Positions 1 through 10,480 of a stretch of 64,000 bases of DNA are shown here, piece by piece. Position numbers and translations under genes: made by a program. Origin of the DNA: Cudoniella acicularis (lineage: Eukaryota > Ascomycota > Leotiomycetes > Helotiales > Helotiaceae); the NCBI GenBank assembly GCA_013054445.1, contig JAAMPI010000107.1, positions 1 to 64,000 of the forward strand, read 5' to 3'. Position 1 is the stretch's first letter. The number at the start of each line of letters is the position of its first letter. A model generated the notes under the pieces. That model saw nothing but the letters and a program-made list of their open reading frames with translations, did not search any database and was not told the DNA's origin.

Positions 1-602
1 GGGTTCCTGAGCGGCGAAATAGGTGGATCTCCCTAAATCGCTGGCTAAATGCTGTTGCTTTGATGTGGGAATGTGTTTTGAGAATTGAGATGGGACATAT
101 GTGGTGTAGAGTGAGGCCTGTCGTGGTGAGGGAGTCATTTGGTCAGGGTCGTGCGTGTATATACGTAAGCAAGGATGCATTAGGAAGCGAGACCGCTGAT
201 TGGGGGTTTGATGTTTTGCTTGTAATATTCTTTTCCTCTTCTATTCTGTTCGTGATATTTTGGCTTTAGGGGGCACGAGTTCTGAAGCTGGATAGGTTGA
301 ATTGACATAAAGATTATCGAAGGAAAAGGGGGCGTAAGGTGAAGGGCGGAGGCCGAGGGTGGAATGGGAAAATAAAAATAAAATAAGAAAAGGCGTGAAT
401 AATCAATCAAAAGCATGGAAGTGGTGGAAGGATAGTATTACGGTAGTGTGAAGATATAAAGGTCGAATTGTTGATGGAAAAAAACATAGACTCAGGTGAA
501 TTTTTCAAATTGGCTTTTATTTGTCAGTTTTGTTGATAGGTAAAACCCAGAAATGTCTTTTGTAGGAAACCCTTTCAGAGAAGTGGAGAAAAAAACACTT
601 AG
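1..602. other. Gene-free left edge
   Basis: I see no convincing coding region here. The short open frames lack recognisable motifs and splice structure. The right end lies just past the stop codon of the minus-strand hydrolase, so part is probably its 3' untranslated region. Confidence 0.5.
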
Positions 603-1857
603 CTAGACATGCTTGTTGTAAAATGCCACCATCGCGGAAGCCGTTTTCTCAGGCACCTCCTCTGCAATGAAATGTCCAACTCCATCACCAAATCCTTCGA
701 CTTCCAGCTTTCCTTTGCCCATCCATTCACTCCATACCTCCTGAATATCGTATCTCTTGCCAAGATAATGAGCCGAGTATAAAGCAAGGACGTCAATATC
801 TATTTTCCTCCCTGCTTTCTGATCTTCCTCTTGTAATTTGATATCCTCTTGCGCACCAGCTCTGTAATCATCACAAGATGCTCTGATCACAGATTCATAT
901 TTGAAAGACTTCGCATAAACATCAATAGCATCGTGTTCATCGAGCTTCTTGTTGCTGAGTTCGTTTCTTCCAGCCCATCGAGTAAACAAGCTCCGGACGA
1001 AGATATCGCCACCTTGCGCTTTGATCATCACAGTTGCGAAGTCGACATTTGCTAAAAAGGACCAGTGGAATGACATCACGGCACCCATAGGGCTAGAGTT
1101 TGAGGCCCATTGGTGGAGGGTTGGAACAATATCCATGAAAATTGTTCCGAGAAGGCGAAATTGGGATTGAGATGATGCGTCTACGGCGATGCGATGGCAG
1201 ACTCGAGCGCCGCGATCATGGCCTGCGATGATAATTTTTTGCTCGGATGGGTGGATGGGAAGTTTGCGGAGAGCTTCGAGAATTGCAAGGCCAACACTGT
1301 GCTTGTCGTGGGGTCCTGCAAGGGGTGCAGAGCGGCCATAGCCAGGGATCTGAGAGGTTAGAATTGCAAGAAAAAGGAATATGATGTCCTTACGTCCGGG
1401 ATGAAGAGCGGAATATCAGCTGGAATTAGCGGTGCTATCTTCGAGGACTGTCAATAAAAGGAAGCCATCTCCTGGGGAAGGACTTACATGTCTCCACCTA
1501 TTATCGGAATTAGAAAGTGTCAGGGATAGAACGAAAATACTACGCAATCAAATGAAGGAAAAAAGGATTTCTATGTAGAAATTGCCTCTTTAAAGAATGG
1601 AAATACATACATAAAGTTCCTGTGCTTGATATCAGCATTGCTTGAGACGCTTTGTTGTGTTCAACTCACGTTTGAGGATATCCATGAATCAAGACCAGAA
1701 TGGGTGAGTTCTTCGGATTTTGCCCAATTCCACGACGGTAGTAAAATATCTTTTCTTCGGGAGTTTTGTTTATATTGCTCTCCAAGCCCAAGCTTGTCAT
1801 GTGTTCGACGTCCCGAGTCGAAGCCTTGATGCAGCTCTTATCCCAGGAAGAGTCCAT
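603..1857 (-). CDS. Alpha/beta hydrolase, epoxide hydrolase / fluoroacetate dehalogenase type
   Basis: Read as four exons (1857-1670, 1497-1488, 1447-1394, 1349-603), giving 332 residues. Exon 2 is only 10 nt, but it restores the family oxyanion-hole motif HGYPQTWRH across two splice sites with good GT-AG ends. The nucleophile elbow is GHDRG with Asp129 as likely nucleophile. The C-terminal GVGHFIAEE supplies the catalytic histidine near residue 310. An Asp nucleophile is the epoxide hydrolase and haloacid/fluoroacetate dehalogenase pattern, rather than the Ser of esterases, so hydrolysis through an aspartyl-ester intermediate is expected. Substrate is unknown. No signal peptide is visible, so it is probably cytosolic. 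It is divergent from NCL1, with 519 bp between them. Confidence 0.85.
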
Positions 1858-2376
1858 CGTAAAATCAAACCATAAATATAAATAAACGATAGAATTACAC
1901 GGAAATCAAGACTTAGGAATAAAATGGTGTCGGGAAACTTCCTGGTCCAACTGGCGATGTCGGAGCCTGGAGGTGACAAGAAATCCGGGGAACTTTGGAA
2001 GAGGGGAGAAATCGGCAATTGACATCAAATTGCCGGATAAAGAGGCTTAAGACCAATATGATCGCCAACCCTTAGAAGTCTCGTGACGTTTAACCACGTC
2101 CTGGCTTGAGAGACTCCATTCAACATATTGAAAAACGTCAATGAAGGAAGTTTTCAATCGATGACGATGGTTAGTGAGAGGAGCTGGCGTTGATAATTTT
2201 AGTGGGGCGGCACGTGCGCGGATAAATGTTTCACCTAGCCCTGCTATCCCCTGTCCAATGAAAACGAGCCCAGGTCGAGCTTCTGAAGCTCAATTTTTGT
2301 GCGAAAGCTTCCAAGACAATTGACACCATCGACCTCGATTTTGCACACCACTTAGGCCAATCAATTGCGTATCAAC
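1858..2376. promoter_or_regulatory. Divergent promoter region, hydrolase / NCL1
   Basis: These 519 bp separate two divergently transcribed start codons and must hold both promoters. A CCAAT-type sequence (tgtccaatgaaa near 2252) and a CACGTG-like core (near 2210) are visible. No clear TATA box was found. Confidence 0.45.
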
Positions 2377-5287
2377 ATGGCCCGAGGGAAACGAGTAAGT
2401 ATTCAACTCAATCATCTTGATCGCTACTAATATTTGGCAGGGTGGTGGTCGCGGAGGACGAAATCGCGGGGGGCGGTGGGGGGTAGAGGTCGAGGCGGGG
2501 GAGGACAATCGAGTCAGCTTCGACAAAGTTGAGAAAACAAATACACGCCTGGAGAGATTTTACAACCAGGTTTTGGATATTTCAGATGACGAGAGGGAAG
2601 ATTTTTGGGCTGCATACAAGAGAGAATTGCCAAACAGCTTTCGGTTTGCAGGATCAAAAGGGTACGTGAATATGCGACAACTACGATGCAGCTTGGGACT
2701 AATGAATTCCGACAGACACGCACTGGCGGTGAAGAATCTCCTCAAGGATCGATATATCCCCGAGATATCTAAAATCTCCCACTACGATGGCACACTGGTT
2801 GAGGCGCCAAAGCCTGTTATCTGGTATCCAGACGAGCTTGCATGGTGGATGACAACGCCAAAGAATGTCGTTCGCCGATTCCCACCCTTCGCTGCGTTTC
2901 AGAAGTTCTTGGTTTCAGAGACGAGTGTTGGAAATATCAGTAGACAAGAGGTTGTTAGCATGATTCCGCCGTTGGTTATTGATCTGAAGCCGGGAATGAC
3001 AGTCTTGGATATGTGTGCCGCTCCCGGTAGCAAGGCTGCGCAACTACTGGAAATGGTCCATTCCGGAGAAGAAGCTCGAGTCAAAAAGTCCCTACGAAGT
3101 TATGCAGAAGAAGATGGTCGAAAGATGAGTCCTGAACCGGAAGTCAAGTTGGAAGATACAGAAGCATTAGAGATGGACTCAAGCGATTGCGGCAGAGCTA
3201 CTGGACTATTGATAGCTAATGACAATGACTACAAGCGTAGCCATATGTTGATCCATCAACTCAAACGATTATCTTCGCCAAATCTGATCGTTACCAACCA
3301 CGATGCGACCATGTTCCCATCTATCAAATTACCACCCACCAAAGAAAATCCTGCCTTGAACCGATACCTTAAATTCGACCGCATACTGGCAGATGTGCCT
3401 TGTTCAGGAGATGGAACCCTGAGGAAAAATGTCAATCTTTGGAAGGATTGGCAACCAGGAAGCGCTATTGGCTTATATGTCACACAAGTCCGCATACTTG
3501 TTAGAGCTCTACAGATGCTTAAGGCTGGAGGTCGCGTTGTCTACTCAACCTGCAGCATGAACCCTGTAGAAAATGAGGCAGTCATTGCGTCCGCAATTGA
3601 GCGATGTGGTGGTTTGGAGAAGGTTGAGCTACTTCTCAGCGATGACAAGCTTCCTTTATTGAAGCGTCGCCCTGGTTTGAAGAACTGGAAAGTTATGGAC
3701 AAGATTGGAGGAATTTGGAGCTCACATGCAGAGGTTCAAACAGCAATTGAGGAGGACGGACCGAGTCATGCACTTGAAAAGCTTGTTCCTGGCATGTTCC
3801 CACCTCTCCCCGGCTCACCCGAGGCGCAAATCCCACTGGAGAGATGTATGAGGGTATATGCTCATCTCCAAGATACTGGTGGCTTCTTCATCGCCATTTT
3901 GGAGAAGAAAAGCGAGTTCAAGGCAAAGCCCGAGTCGGACCCCGTCAAAATCGAGCCGAAACCTCCCATCAGTGCCATTGTTGATAAAATTGAGTCTCGA
4001 CCTGCTCCTGCCGACGGAGGCAGCGTGGCCCCGAAAATCAAGGCTGCTGATGCCCTAGATGGTTCTTCGGCATCAGTTACAGAAGCTACTCCCGTGGCTC
4101 GTCAAAATCAAGAAGGCCCTACATCCGATGCTACACTCGATACCACAGTTAATGGTAAGAAGCGAGCCGCCGAAGACGATGAACTTCTTTTCGATGGCGT
4201 GGCACAAGCGAAAAAGCTCAAGGTAAAGGAGGACATCGATGAACCAGCCGAGGAAGGTCTGCAGGATCGAGAAGTTCATTACCCTCCACCACCTGCGGCA
4301 GAGTTGGATTTAACTACTAGACCGGGCGATCTCCGCGATCGGGCTCCACAATTTCGGCCAAACAGAAATAAAGGCGCCCAACAATTCGAGGAGCCTTTCA
4401 AATATATTTCCGCCGACCACCAAGAAGTCAAAGTTGTTGAGGAGTTCTACAAATTATCCCCTCGATTCCCCCGAGACAGATTCATGGTCCGAAATGTACA
4501 GGGCGAACCTGCCAAAACAATATATTACACCACCGAATTAATTCGAGATATTCTTGTGGCAAATGAAGGAAAGGGTATTAAATTCATTCATGGCGGTGTA
4601 CGAATGTTCATGAAGCAGGACGTGCAAGGCGAGGGCGTTTGCAAGTGGCGTATTCAATCCGAAGGTATGCCTATTCTCGAGGGTTACGTTGGCGAAGAAC
4701 GAGTTGTTCGTTTATACAAGAAGGAAACCTTGAGGAAACTACTTATCGAGATGTTCCCCAAACTGTCTGATGGAGCCTGGAAGAATCTGGGCGAAATTGG
4801 CGAACATGTCAATCAGATTGGGATGGGTTGTTGCGTCTTGAGAGTTGAGCCCAGTGATGCCGAAGATGGATTCAGGGAACGAATGGTTATACCACTCTGG
4901 CGAAGTCTGCACTCACTCAATCTCATGTTAGCGAAGGAGGATCGATCAGCTATGTTGCTGCGAATATTCAACGATACAACACCTTTAATCAATAACTCGA
5001 AAGAAGGTCGCGCTAAGGAAGAGAATGATGGTATAATTAAGAATGAGGCTGAGGCCGAGGCTGCGGCAAGTCGCTCAATCGAAGCAAGCGCTCCAGTGAA
5101 CGATAGACCCACAGATGGAATCATCAAACCCGGTCCTTACGGCTCGATTGTAGCACAACCAAAGACGGGTGCTGAGCCAGATGCTAGGGCGGTAATGATC
5201 GAGAAGGATGAAAATACTGGTGGACCAGAGCAACAAATAGATGGTATGGATGGAATCGAGGAACATGTGGAAGTGTTTGGTAATTGA
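2377..5287 (+). CDS. NCL1: tRNA (cytosine-5-)-methyltransferase, NSUN2/Trm4 family
   Basis: Exons 2377-2394, 2441-2661 and 2716-5287 give 936 residues. The start MARGKR lies 5' of a 46-nt intron. A second, 54-nt intron keeps frame and would add 18 foreign residues if read through; removing it gives GSKGHALAVKNLLKDRYIP, which fits the family. Motifs seen: the SAM site LDMCAAPGSKAAQLLE, motif IV DVPCSGDGT with Cys309 and motif VI STCS with Cys359, the two cysteines used by RNA m5C methyltransferases. An RGG-like N-terminus and a charged, low-complexity insert around residues 480-630 precede a conserved C-terminal domain. It is expected to make m5C in several tRNAs in the nucleus. Longer than the yeast protein because of the insert and acidic tail. 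Confidence 0.93.
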
Positions 5288-7625
5288 TTTATTTCCGATT
5301 GCTGTGCGATGCAAGCGCTGCCACTCTTGGTCATAGATTCATAGCAAAAAATGACTGATGACCTTATTCGATCCTGGTATGGTAATTTCAATGACTCCGA
5401 TCTTCGCTTCGTTCGAAACCCCGTCCTAAGATTATATTTCGCTCCACTCCCCCTCCCCCTTCCTCGATCGCTTAACTACTTCAGTACAAACACTTCTCTC
5501 TTCAACGCCAAAAGAACTTTTGTTGTAAGTCGCTCCTTCCTTACAATTTTTGTGGTCAAATCTGGGGTTGCTCTTTCCTCCAGGATCAGTCATCTACTGT
5601 TTGCTTCGATTTTACATTTGCTCAACCCTCGCCCAAGCTACTGAGTAGAAAAGAAGGCCTTCTCGTCCTCTCTCTACTCCTTTATTCACCAACTCCATGT
5701 CCTCGCCACATTTTTCTTACTTGACTTTTTAATTTGAGGTTATATGTGTTTTTTGCGAAATGTCAACTCAATTCAACAATGCGCTACAATAATTTATTTA
5801 CGCTACAAGTGATGCAATCCTTGATATTTCAACAAAAAGTTGCTCCTTGAAATATCCCTCCCTTCCCCCCCCCTTTTCCCCTTTCTTTTTAACAATGCAA
5901 AGTCGCGCATGCAGTCAGGTACCAAACCATCCCGACATCACAAAGTTTCCTGGCAGGGGTGTCGAATCCATCGGCCTTTGATTGGCTCGTCACTCCGAGG
6001 TCGATCATTCGCTAAGGTTATTTCCACGACGACATCCCTCCGATCCCCTCCTTTTCAGACTTCACTCCCCAGCGCTCCTCAACAAAAATTGCGTGTTCGG
6101 ATATCGCGGAGCCAATAATAAATACATCGCGACAGAGGCAGCGATCTTTAACCCCTACACCGTGTGAATAGCCTCACCTCCTTTCGAATTGTCGCCGCCG
6201 CAGTGGCATCAAGGTCCTTCAATCCTTGGTTAGCCGGAAAGCGATAAACCACCGTGCTCTTATGGATTATTGCAAGCAAGATCATTTACACGATATAGGA
6301 GTTAAGATTCGTTCAGAATGTCTTCGACCTACGTCCTCTGTTACCAAGTCGGGGAAACTGCACCTTTTTGTGCCTCAATCATGCCGCACGGGCAGCCAAT
6401 ACGAAACAAGTATTCCAAGTTTTGGCTGTGCTGATGTGAGACAATTGGTGAAGGCCCGAGGTTCCACCCGCATTTTTTGAGCTCGTCCTCCAGGTTTGCC
6501 GACATTATCTTTTACACCCCTGTTGCTGTCTCGTTTGATGGTTGGACAACACACCAGCTGCTTCTTCACCAAAGCCGAGGCGGAGGTTCAGCCTGATCAT
6601 GACGGCTCCTTGTATCCTTGCAATGTTCTAGCGTTGGCCGACGGAAACACCTGTACCCGAGACCTGGTATGGCGTGGTGCGCTAATCATCGACAACGTGT
6701 AATGCAACATCACAGTGTTGTCAGTACTGTTCATCGAAGTCCCCCTCCTCTCCACAGCACAAAATCCCTTTTTCCCTGCTACCTACAGTCGAGACAAAAG
6801 TAACACCAACCCTACTCAACTCTACTGTCACTGTCGACTTTACTGTTGCTATCACGAGCTTCAGCCACCCAAAACACGACATCAGCTCGAGCATCAGGTA
6901 TCTGCCACCTTCCTCTGAAGCGTACCAGTAAGTCGCTTCACCCCTCCTCCACAGTTTCTCCTCAACACCATATCACACCCAACCTTTTCCCTGACCAACC
7001 ACCTCTTCTAAGTCATCAAAGGGGCCTTCTCGATATCCTTTCTTCTCTTCGACTATAGCACCACATGACATAAAACCCGACTTCTTTTATGTGAAGTCCC
7101 ATCGTCTCAATTATTGGTATTGATTCTGCTCTTGCTACCGCCCCTGTTATTGCTGTCGCTATCTTCGGCTACACCATACGAGGATCAACGAAACTATCAG
7201 GCGCTAACCACATTCCTTTCGCCCTTTCGTCTTTATGTTTTATCATTCTTCGCAACTCCAGAACAATTATAACCCCTGAACCTCACTTCACAAACCCGGC
7301 TTCACTACCGCAACTCTACACTACACCCAACTCTTCTTCCTCTATTCAATTTTGATTATCAACACTATTGTTGTCAACTCTACTGTTGCTGTCGCTATCT
7401 TCACCCATACCATACGAGCATCAACCATCTCCTCGGGTATAAAAGGGGACCTTCTCACCCCTCCTCTCGCCCTTCTTTACAACAACAACTACAGGTTCGA
7501 ACAAGGGGCTCTCTTTTCACTCTTTCATCTGAGCATTCTACAATTCTCTACAACTCTACAACAACTGTAACTACCAACCCACACTTCACTACAACAACTT
7601 CACTATCACAGCTTCACTGCTTATA
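5288..7625. other. Long pyrimidine-rich gene-free stretch
   Basis: About 2.3 kb with no credible gene on either strand. The plus strand is very rich in C and T (for example a C-rich run near 5865-5885) and becomes increasingly CT/CA-rich toward the P450 start. A degenerate direct repeat is present: the 16-mer tgctgtcgctatcttc occurs at 7151-7166 and 7387-7402, each followed by accatacgag-atcaac. The right part is probably promoter plus a long 5' leader of the P450. The left part includes the NCL1 3' untranslated region. Confidence 0.5.
7438..7444 (+). promoter_or_regulatory. TATA box upstream of P450
   Basis: TATAAAA in the context gggtataaaagggg, about 180 bp before the P450 ATG at 7626. 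It is a consensus TATA box in a CT-rich promoter, consistent with a start site about 30 bp downstream. Confidence 0.5.
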
Positions 7626-9597
7626 ATGTCGATCATTCCTGCACTTTACTCACTCTCGATCACTACTCTCTTGTCAGTGGCCGTCCTCTTGGGCTTTGGA
7701 GTCTATGCCCTTACCTTTTCAAGCCGGTACAAGTTCCCATCCAAGTCTCCGAAGCTAGTGAAGGAAGGATATCCAATCCTTGGCACTCTTCGGTTCTTCA
7801 CAGCACGCTGGGATTTCTTCCAGCATGCACGTGCCCACTCAACTACCGGGAATTTCAGTTTCTTTCTTGGAAAACATCCTGTTGTGGGTCTAAGTGGAGA
7901 GAAAGGAAGGCAGATCTTTTTCGAGAGTCGGGATTTGGACTTCACCGAAGGGTATGGACAAACCCCGTTGAACGCGAGTCATGATATGATACGAGTACTG
8001 ACTTTAAACTTATTGCTAAAGATATGCTGTGCTCTTTGGACAGTCGCCGAACAGTCTAAAAGAAGATGGAATACAGAATATTGACAAAGACTTTGCTGGC
8101 CCTGGTGGCTACTTCGCTCGCCGAATCACGCGGATGCTTAACAAAGAGAATTTTGGGAAAAGTAATTATTTCTTCACAAATATGTTGTTCTCTTAGGTCT
8201 AACATAATACAGGCTTTCCAAAGCTCATTTCGGATGTCAAGACCACACTCGACGGATTTGCTCTCGATCCTACGGGGATCACAGACCCTTTCGAAAGCAT
8301 TTACAAGATTGTCTTTCAGCTTACTATCCGAATGGTAGGCTGTGATGACATTGCTGATGATCCAAAGCTCTTGGATAAAACCCTTAATTTGTATGAGACA
8401 ATCGAAGCCAGCTCCACCACCGCTGCAGTTTTGTTTCCCAAATTTCCTTCAATGGGAATCATCAAACGAACCGTTGCCGGAGGTCGTCTTTACGTGATTT
8501 TCAACAAGATTGTCAACGAGAGAAAGCAGTCAGGCAAAAGAGGTGAAGATCCGTTGCAGTTCTTGATGGATCAGGGGGACGACATACAAAGAATCATCGA
8601 GGTTGGTGTTCCAGCTCATAGAGTGAGATCCAAGCGGTTTGCTAACTTCGCCCCTCAGTTCATCGTTGGGGCTCTTTTTGCAGGTCTTCTCAACAGTGGC
8701 GTAAATGCTGCGTGGGTTCTTGTTTATCTTGCGAAGGACCCATATGTAAGGACAATTGATTTCTTCAATTCTTTATTCCTTCACTCCAGCATATACTCCT
8801 GGAATCTTCTGACAAAATATTTTTCGCTCTGTTTCGCTCTGAATGGGCCTTCTTAAAAATCATGTTGACTTCTTGATTTTTTAGTGGATGGGGAGGGTTC
8901 GCGAGGAAATCAAAGGAGTAGCGGCAAAATATAGCAACAACAAAGACGCGCCACTGGTCGACCAGCTGTCTCAAGTTCCCGTAGAGGCGTGGGAATCGGA
9001 GTTTCCAATGGTAGATTTATGTCTCAAGGACAGTATCAGGTTGCAACTGCTCGGTACTGCTTTCCGGAAGAATATCAGTGGTAAGGACATTCCAACTGGG
9101 AGTGGAAATGAGATTATTCCCAACGGCGCTTTCGTTACCTATCACACCGGCGATGTTCACCTTGATCCTACAATATACAAGGACCCGAAGAAGTGGGATC
9201 CTTCGAGATATCTTCCGGATCGCGCAGAAGATAAGAAGAAGCCGTACGCGTACATGGGATGGGGAATGGGAAGACACCCTTGTCGTAAGTCTTCAAGCTG
9301 ATTTGAGAGACATCTGATGGACATATTTGCTAACTTTGGCTATCACAGTTGGAATGAGGGTAAGCGTTTTGATTCTTATATTGCGAAAAGATTCGAAAAT
9401 TCAAAGACGCTGGCTAACATTCGTAGTTTGCCAAACTGGAACAAAACATCATAACCGCGTTCTTCTGCGCTATGTTTGACTACGAGCTTGTAGACAAGGC
9501 AGGCAAGCCGATGACAACAACACCACCAGTCGACTTCAATGGTCATTCAGCCACGAAGCCAAGTCCATCTATCTACTTGAAATACAAAACGATCTAG
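7626..9597 (+). CDS. Cytochrome P450 monooxygenase
   Basis: Seven exons (7626-7951, 8022-8161, 8213-8601, 8659-8745, 8885-9284, 9349-9359, 9427-9597) join in frame to 507 residues. The 57-nt intron 8602-8658 is in frame and the sixth exon is only 11 nt. An N-terminal membrane anchor spans residues 8-30. The I-helix has FAGLLNSGVNAAW. The heme-binding loop WGMGRHPCLG is complete only after splicing. The K-helix motif reads DSIR instead of the usual ExxR, a conservative change I believe is shared by this fungal P450 group (class E group IV-like, distantly related to CYP51/CYP7). An ER-bound oxygenase; substrate unknown. No obvious partner genes are adjacent. Confidence 0.88.
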
Positions 9598-10477
9598 AAG
9601 ATCATTCTCTGACGACGTTCGAAAGTGCCTCTTGCTTAAGTGAATCCTCCCCCCTTTTGCTAACCCACGCAACATACCTCGGCAAGTTCTTATCTTCCTA
9701 TTGTCTCTTTATCTCAATAGGTAGGTATGACGCACCCAGCCAGCCTTGCTAGATTCAATTTGTCCGCCCGCTACCTAGCCAACGACCGCAAATTCACCGC
9801 AAAATGGCATGCTAAGCGAATCCCACAGGTTTTGGAGGCATATCAGCGTCGTCAAAATTCGATCTCCTTCCTTCTTCCTCTCTAGAGTCATCTCCATAGC
9901 GCAATAGTTCTTCGCACCGTCTGCATCACTGCACCACTGCATTTCAATCACTCTTTGAGATTACTCTTCATCGCACTCTCTCACGCGCCTTTCGTCAAAC
10001 TGCTTCGGCACTTGCTTTTGCACGCGTCTCCTATCCTCCACGTTTTGGTTCTCCGCGACTTGGAAGACTTTTTGCACTTGACACCCAGCCTTCGCGCTTT
10101 TTACCTTACTTACATCTTGCGACGACAACTGTGCTCGACTACTAGAGTATCAGTCACGGTCATATCTCTCTCCCTCTACACCCAGCCTTCGCGCTCTTTA
10201 CCTTATTTACATCCTGCGACGACAACCGTGCTCGATTACTAGAGCACCAGTCATGGTCATATCTCTCTCCCTCTATCTCAGCCGACCACGTCACCTGCTT
10301 TGACTCGCGGCACTCGACCTTACCCTTCTCTTCTCTTCGTCACGCTCGACTACAGAGCCGCAGACTCGCATTTACCTCTTCCATATTTACGACAAGTCAT
10401 CCGCTTACTAGGGTGACCTCTGGACTTTACCTCTCCACATTTACGAAAAGTTATCCGCCTACAGGGTGACTTTCGAC
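9598..10477. other. P450 3' region and leader of the 952-aa gene
   Basis: No gene is seen. The second half is CT-rich and contains two different tandem duplications directly before the next ATG; these are listed separately. Confidence 0.5.
10081..10274 (+). repeat. Two-copy 97-bp tandem repeat
   Basis: Copy 1 is 10081-10177 and copy 2 is 10178-10274, both starting acacccagccttcgcgct. I count 8 differences over 97 bp, every one a C/T transition. It lies about 200 bp upstream of the ATG at 10478. Confidence 0.8.
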
Positions 10478-10480
10478 ATG
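10371..10480 (+). repeat. Two-copy 55-bp tandem repeat running into the start codon
   Basis: Copies at 10371-10425 and 10426-10480 both start tttacctct and contain catatttacgacaagt-like and agggtgac segments. Copy 2 ends at the ATG of the downstream gene. The copies are diverged, but the alignment is unambiguous. Confidence 0.7.
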
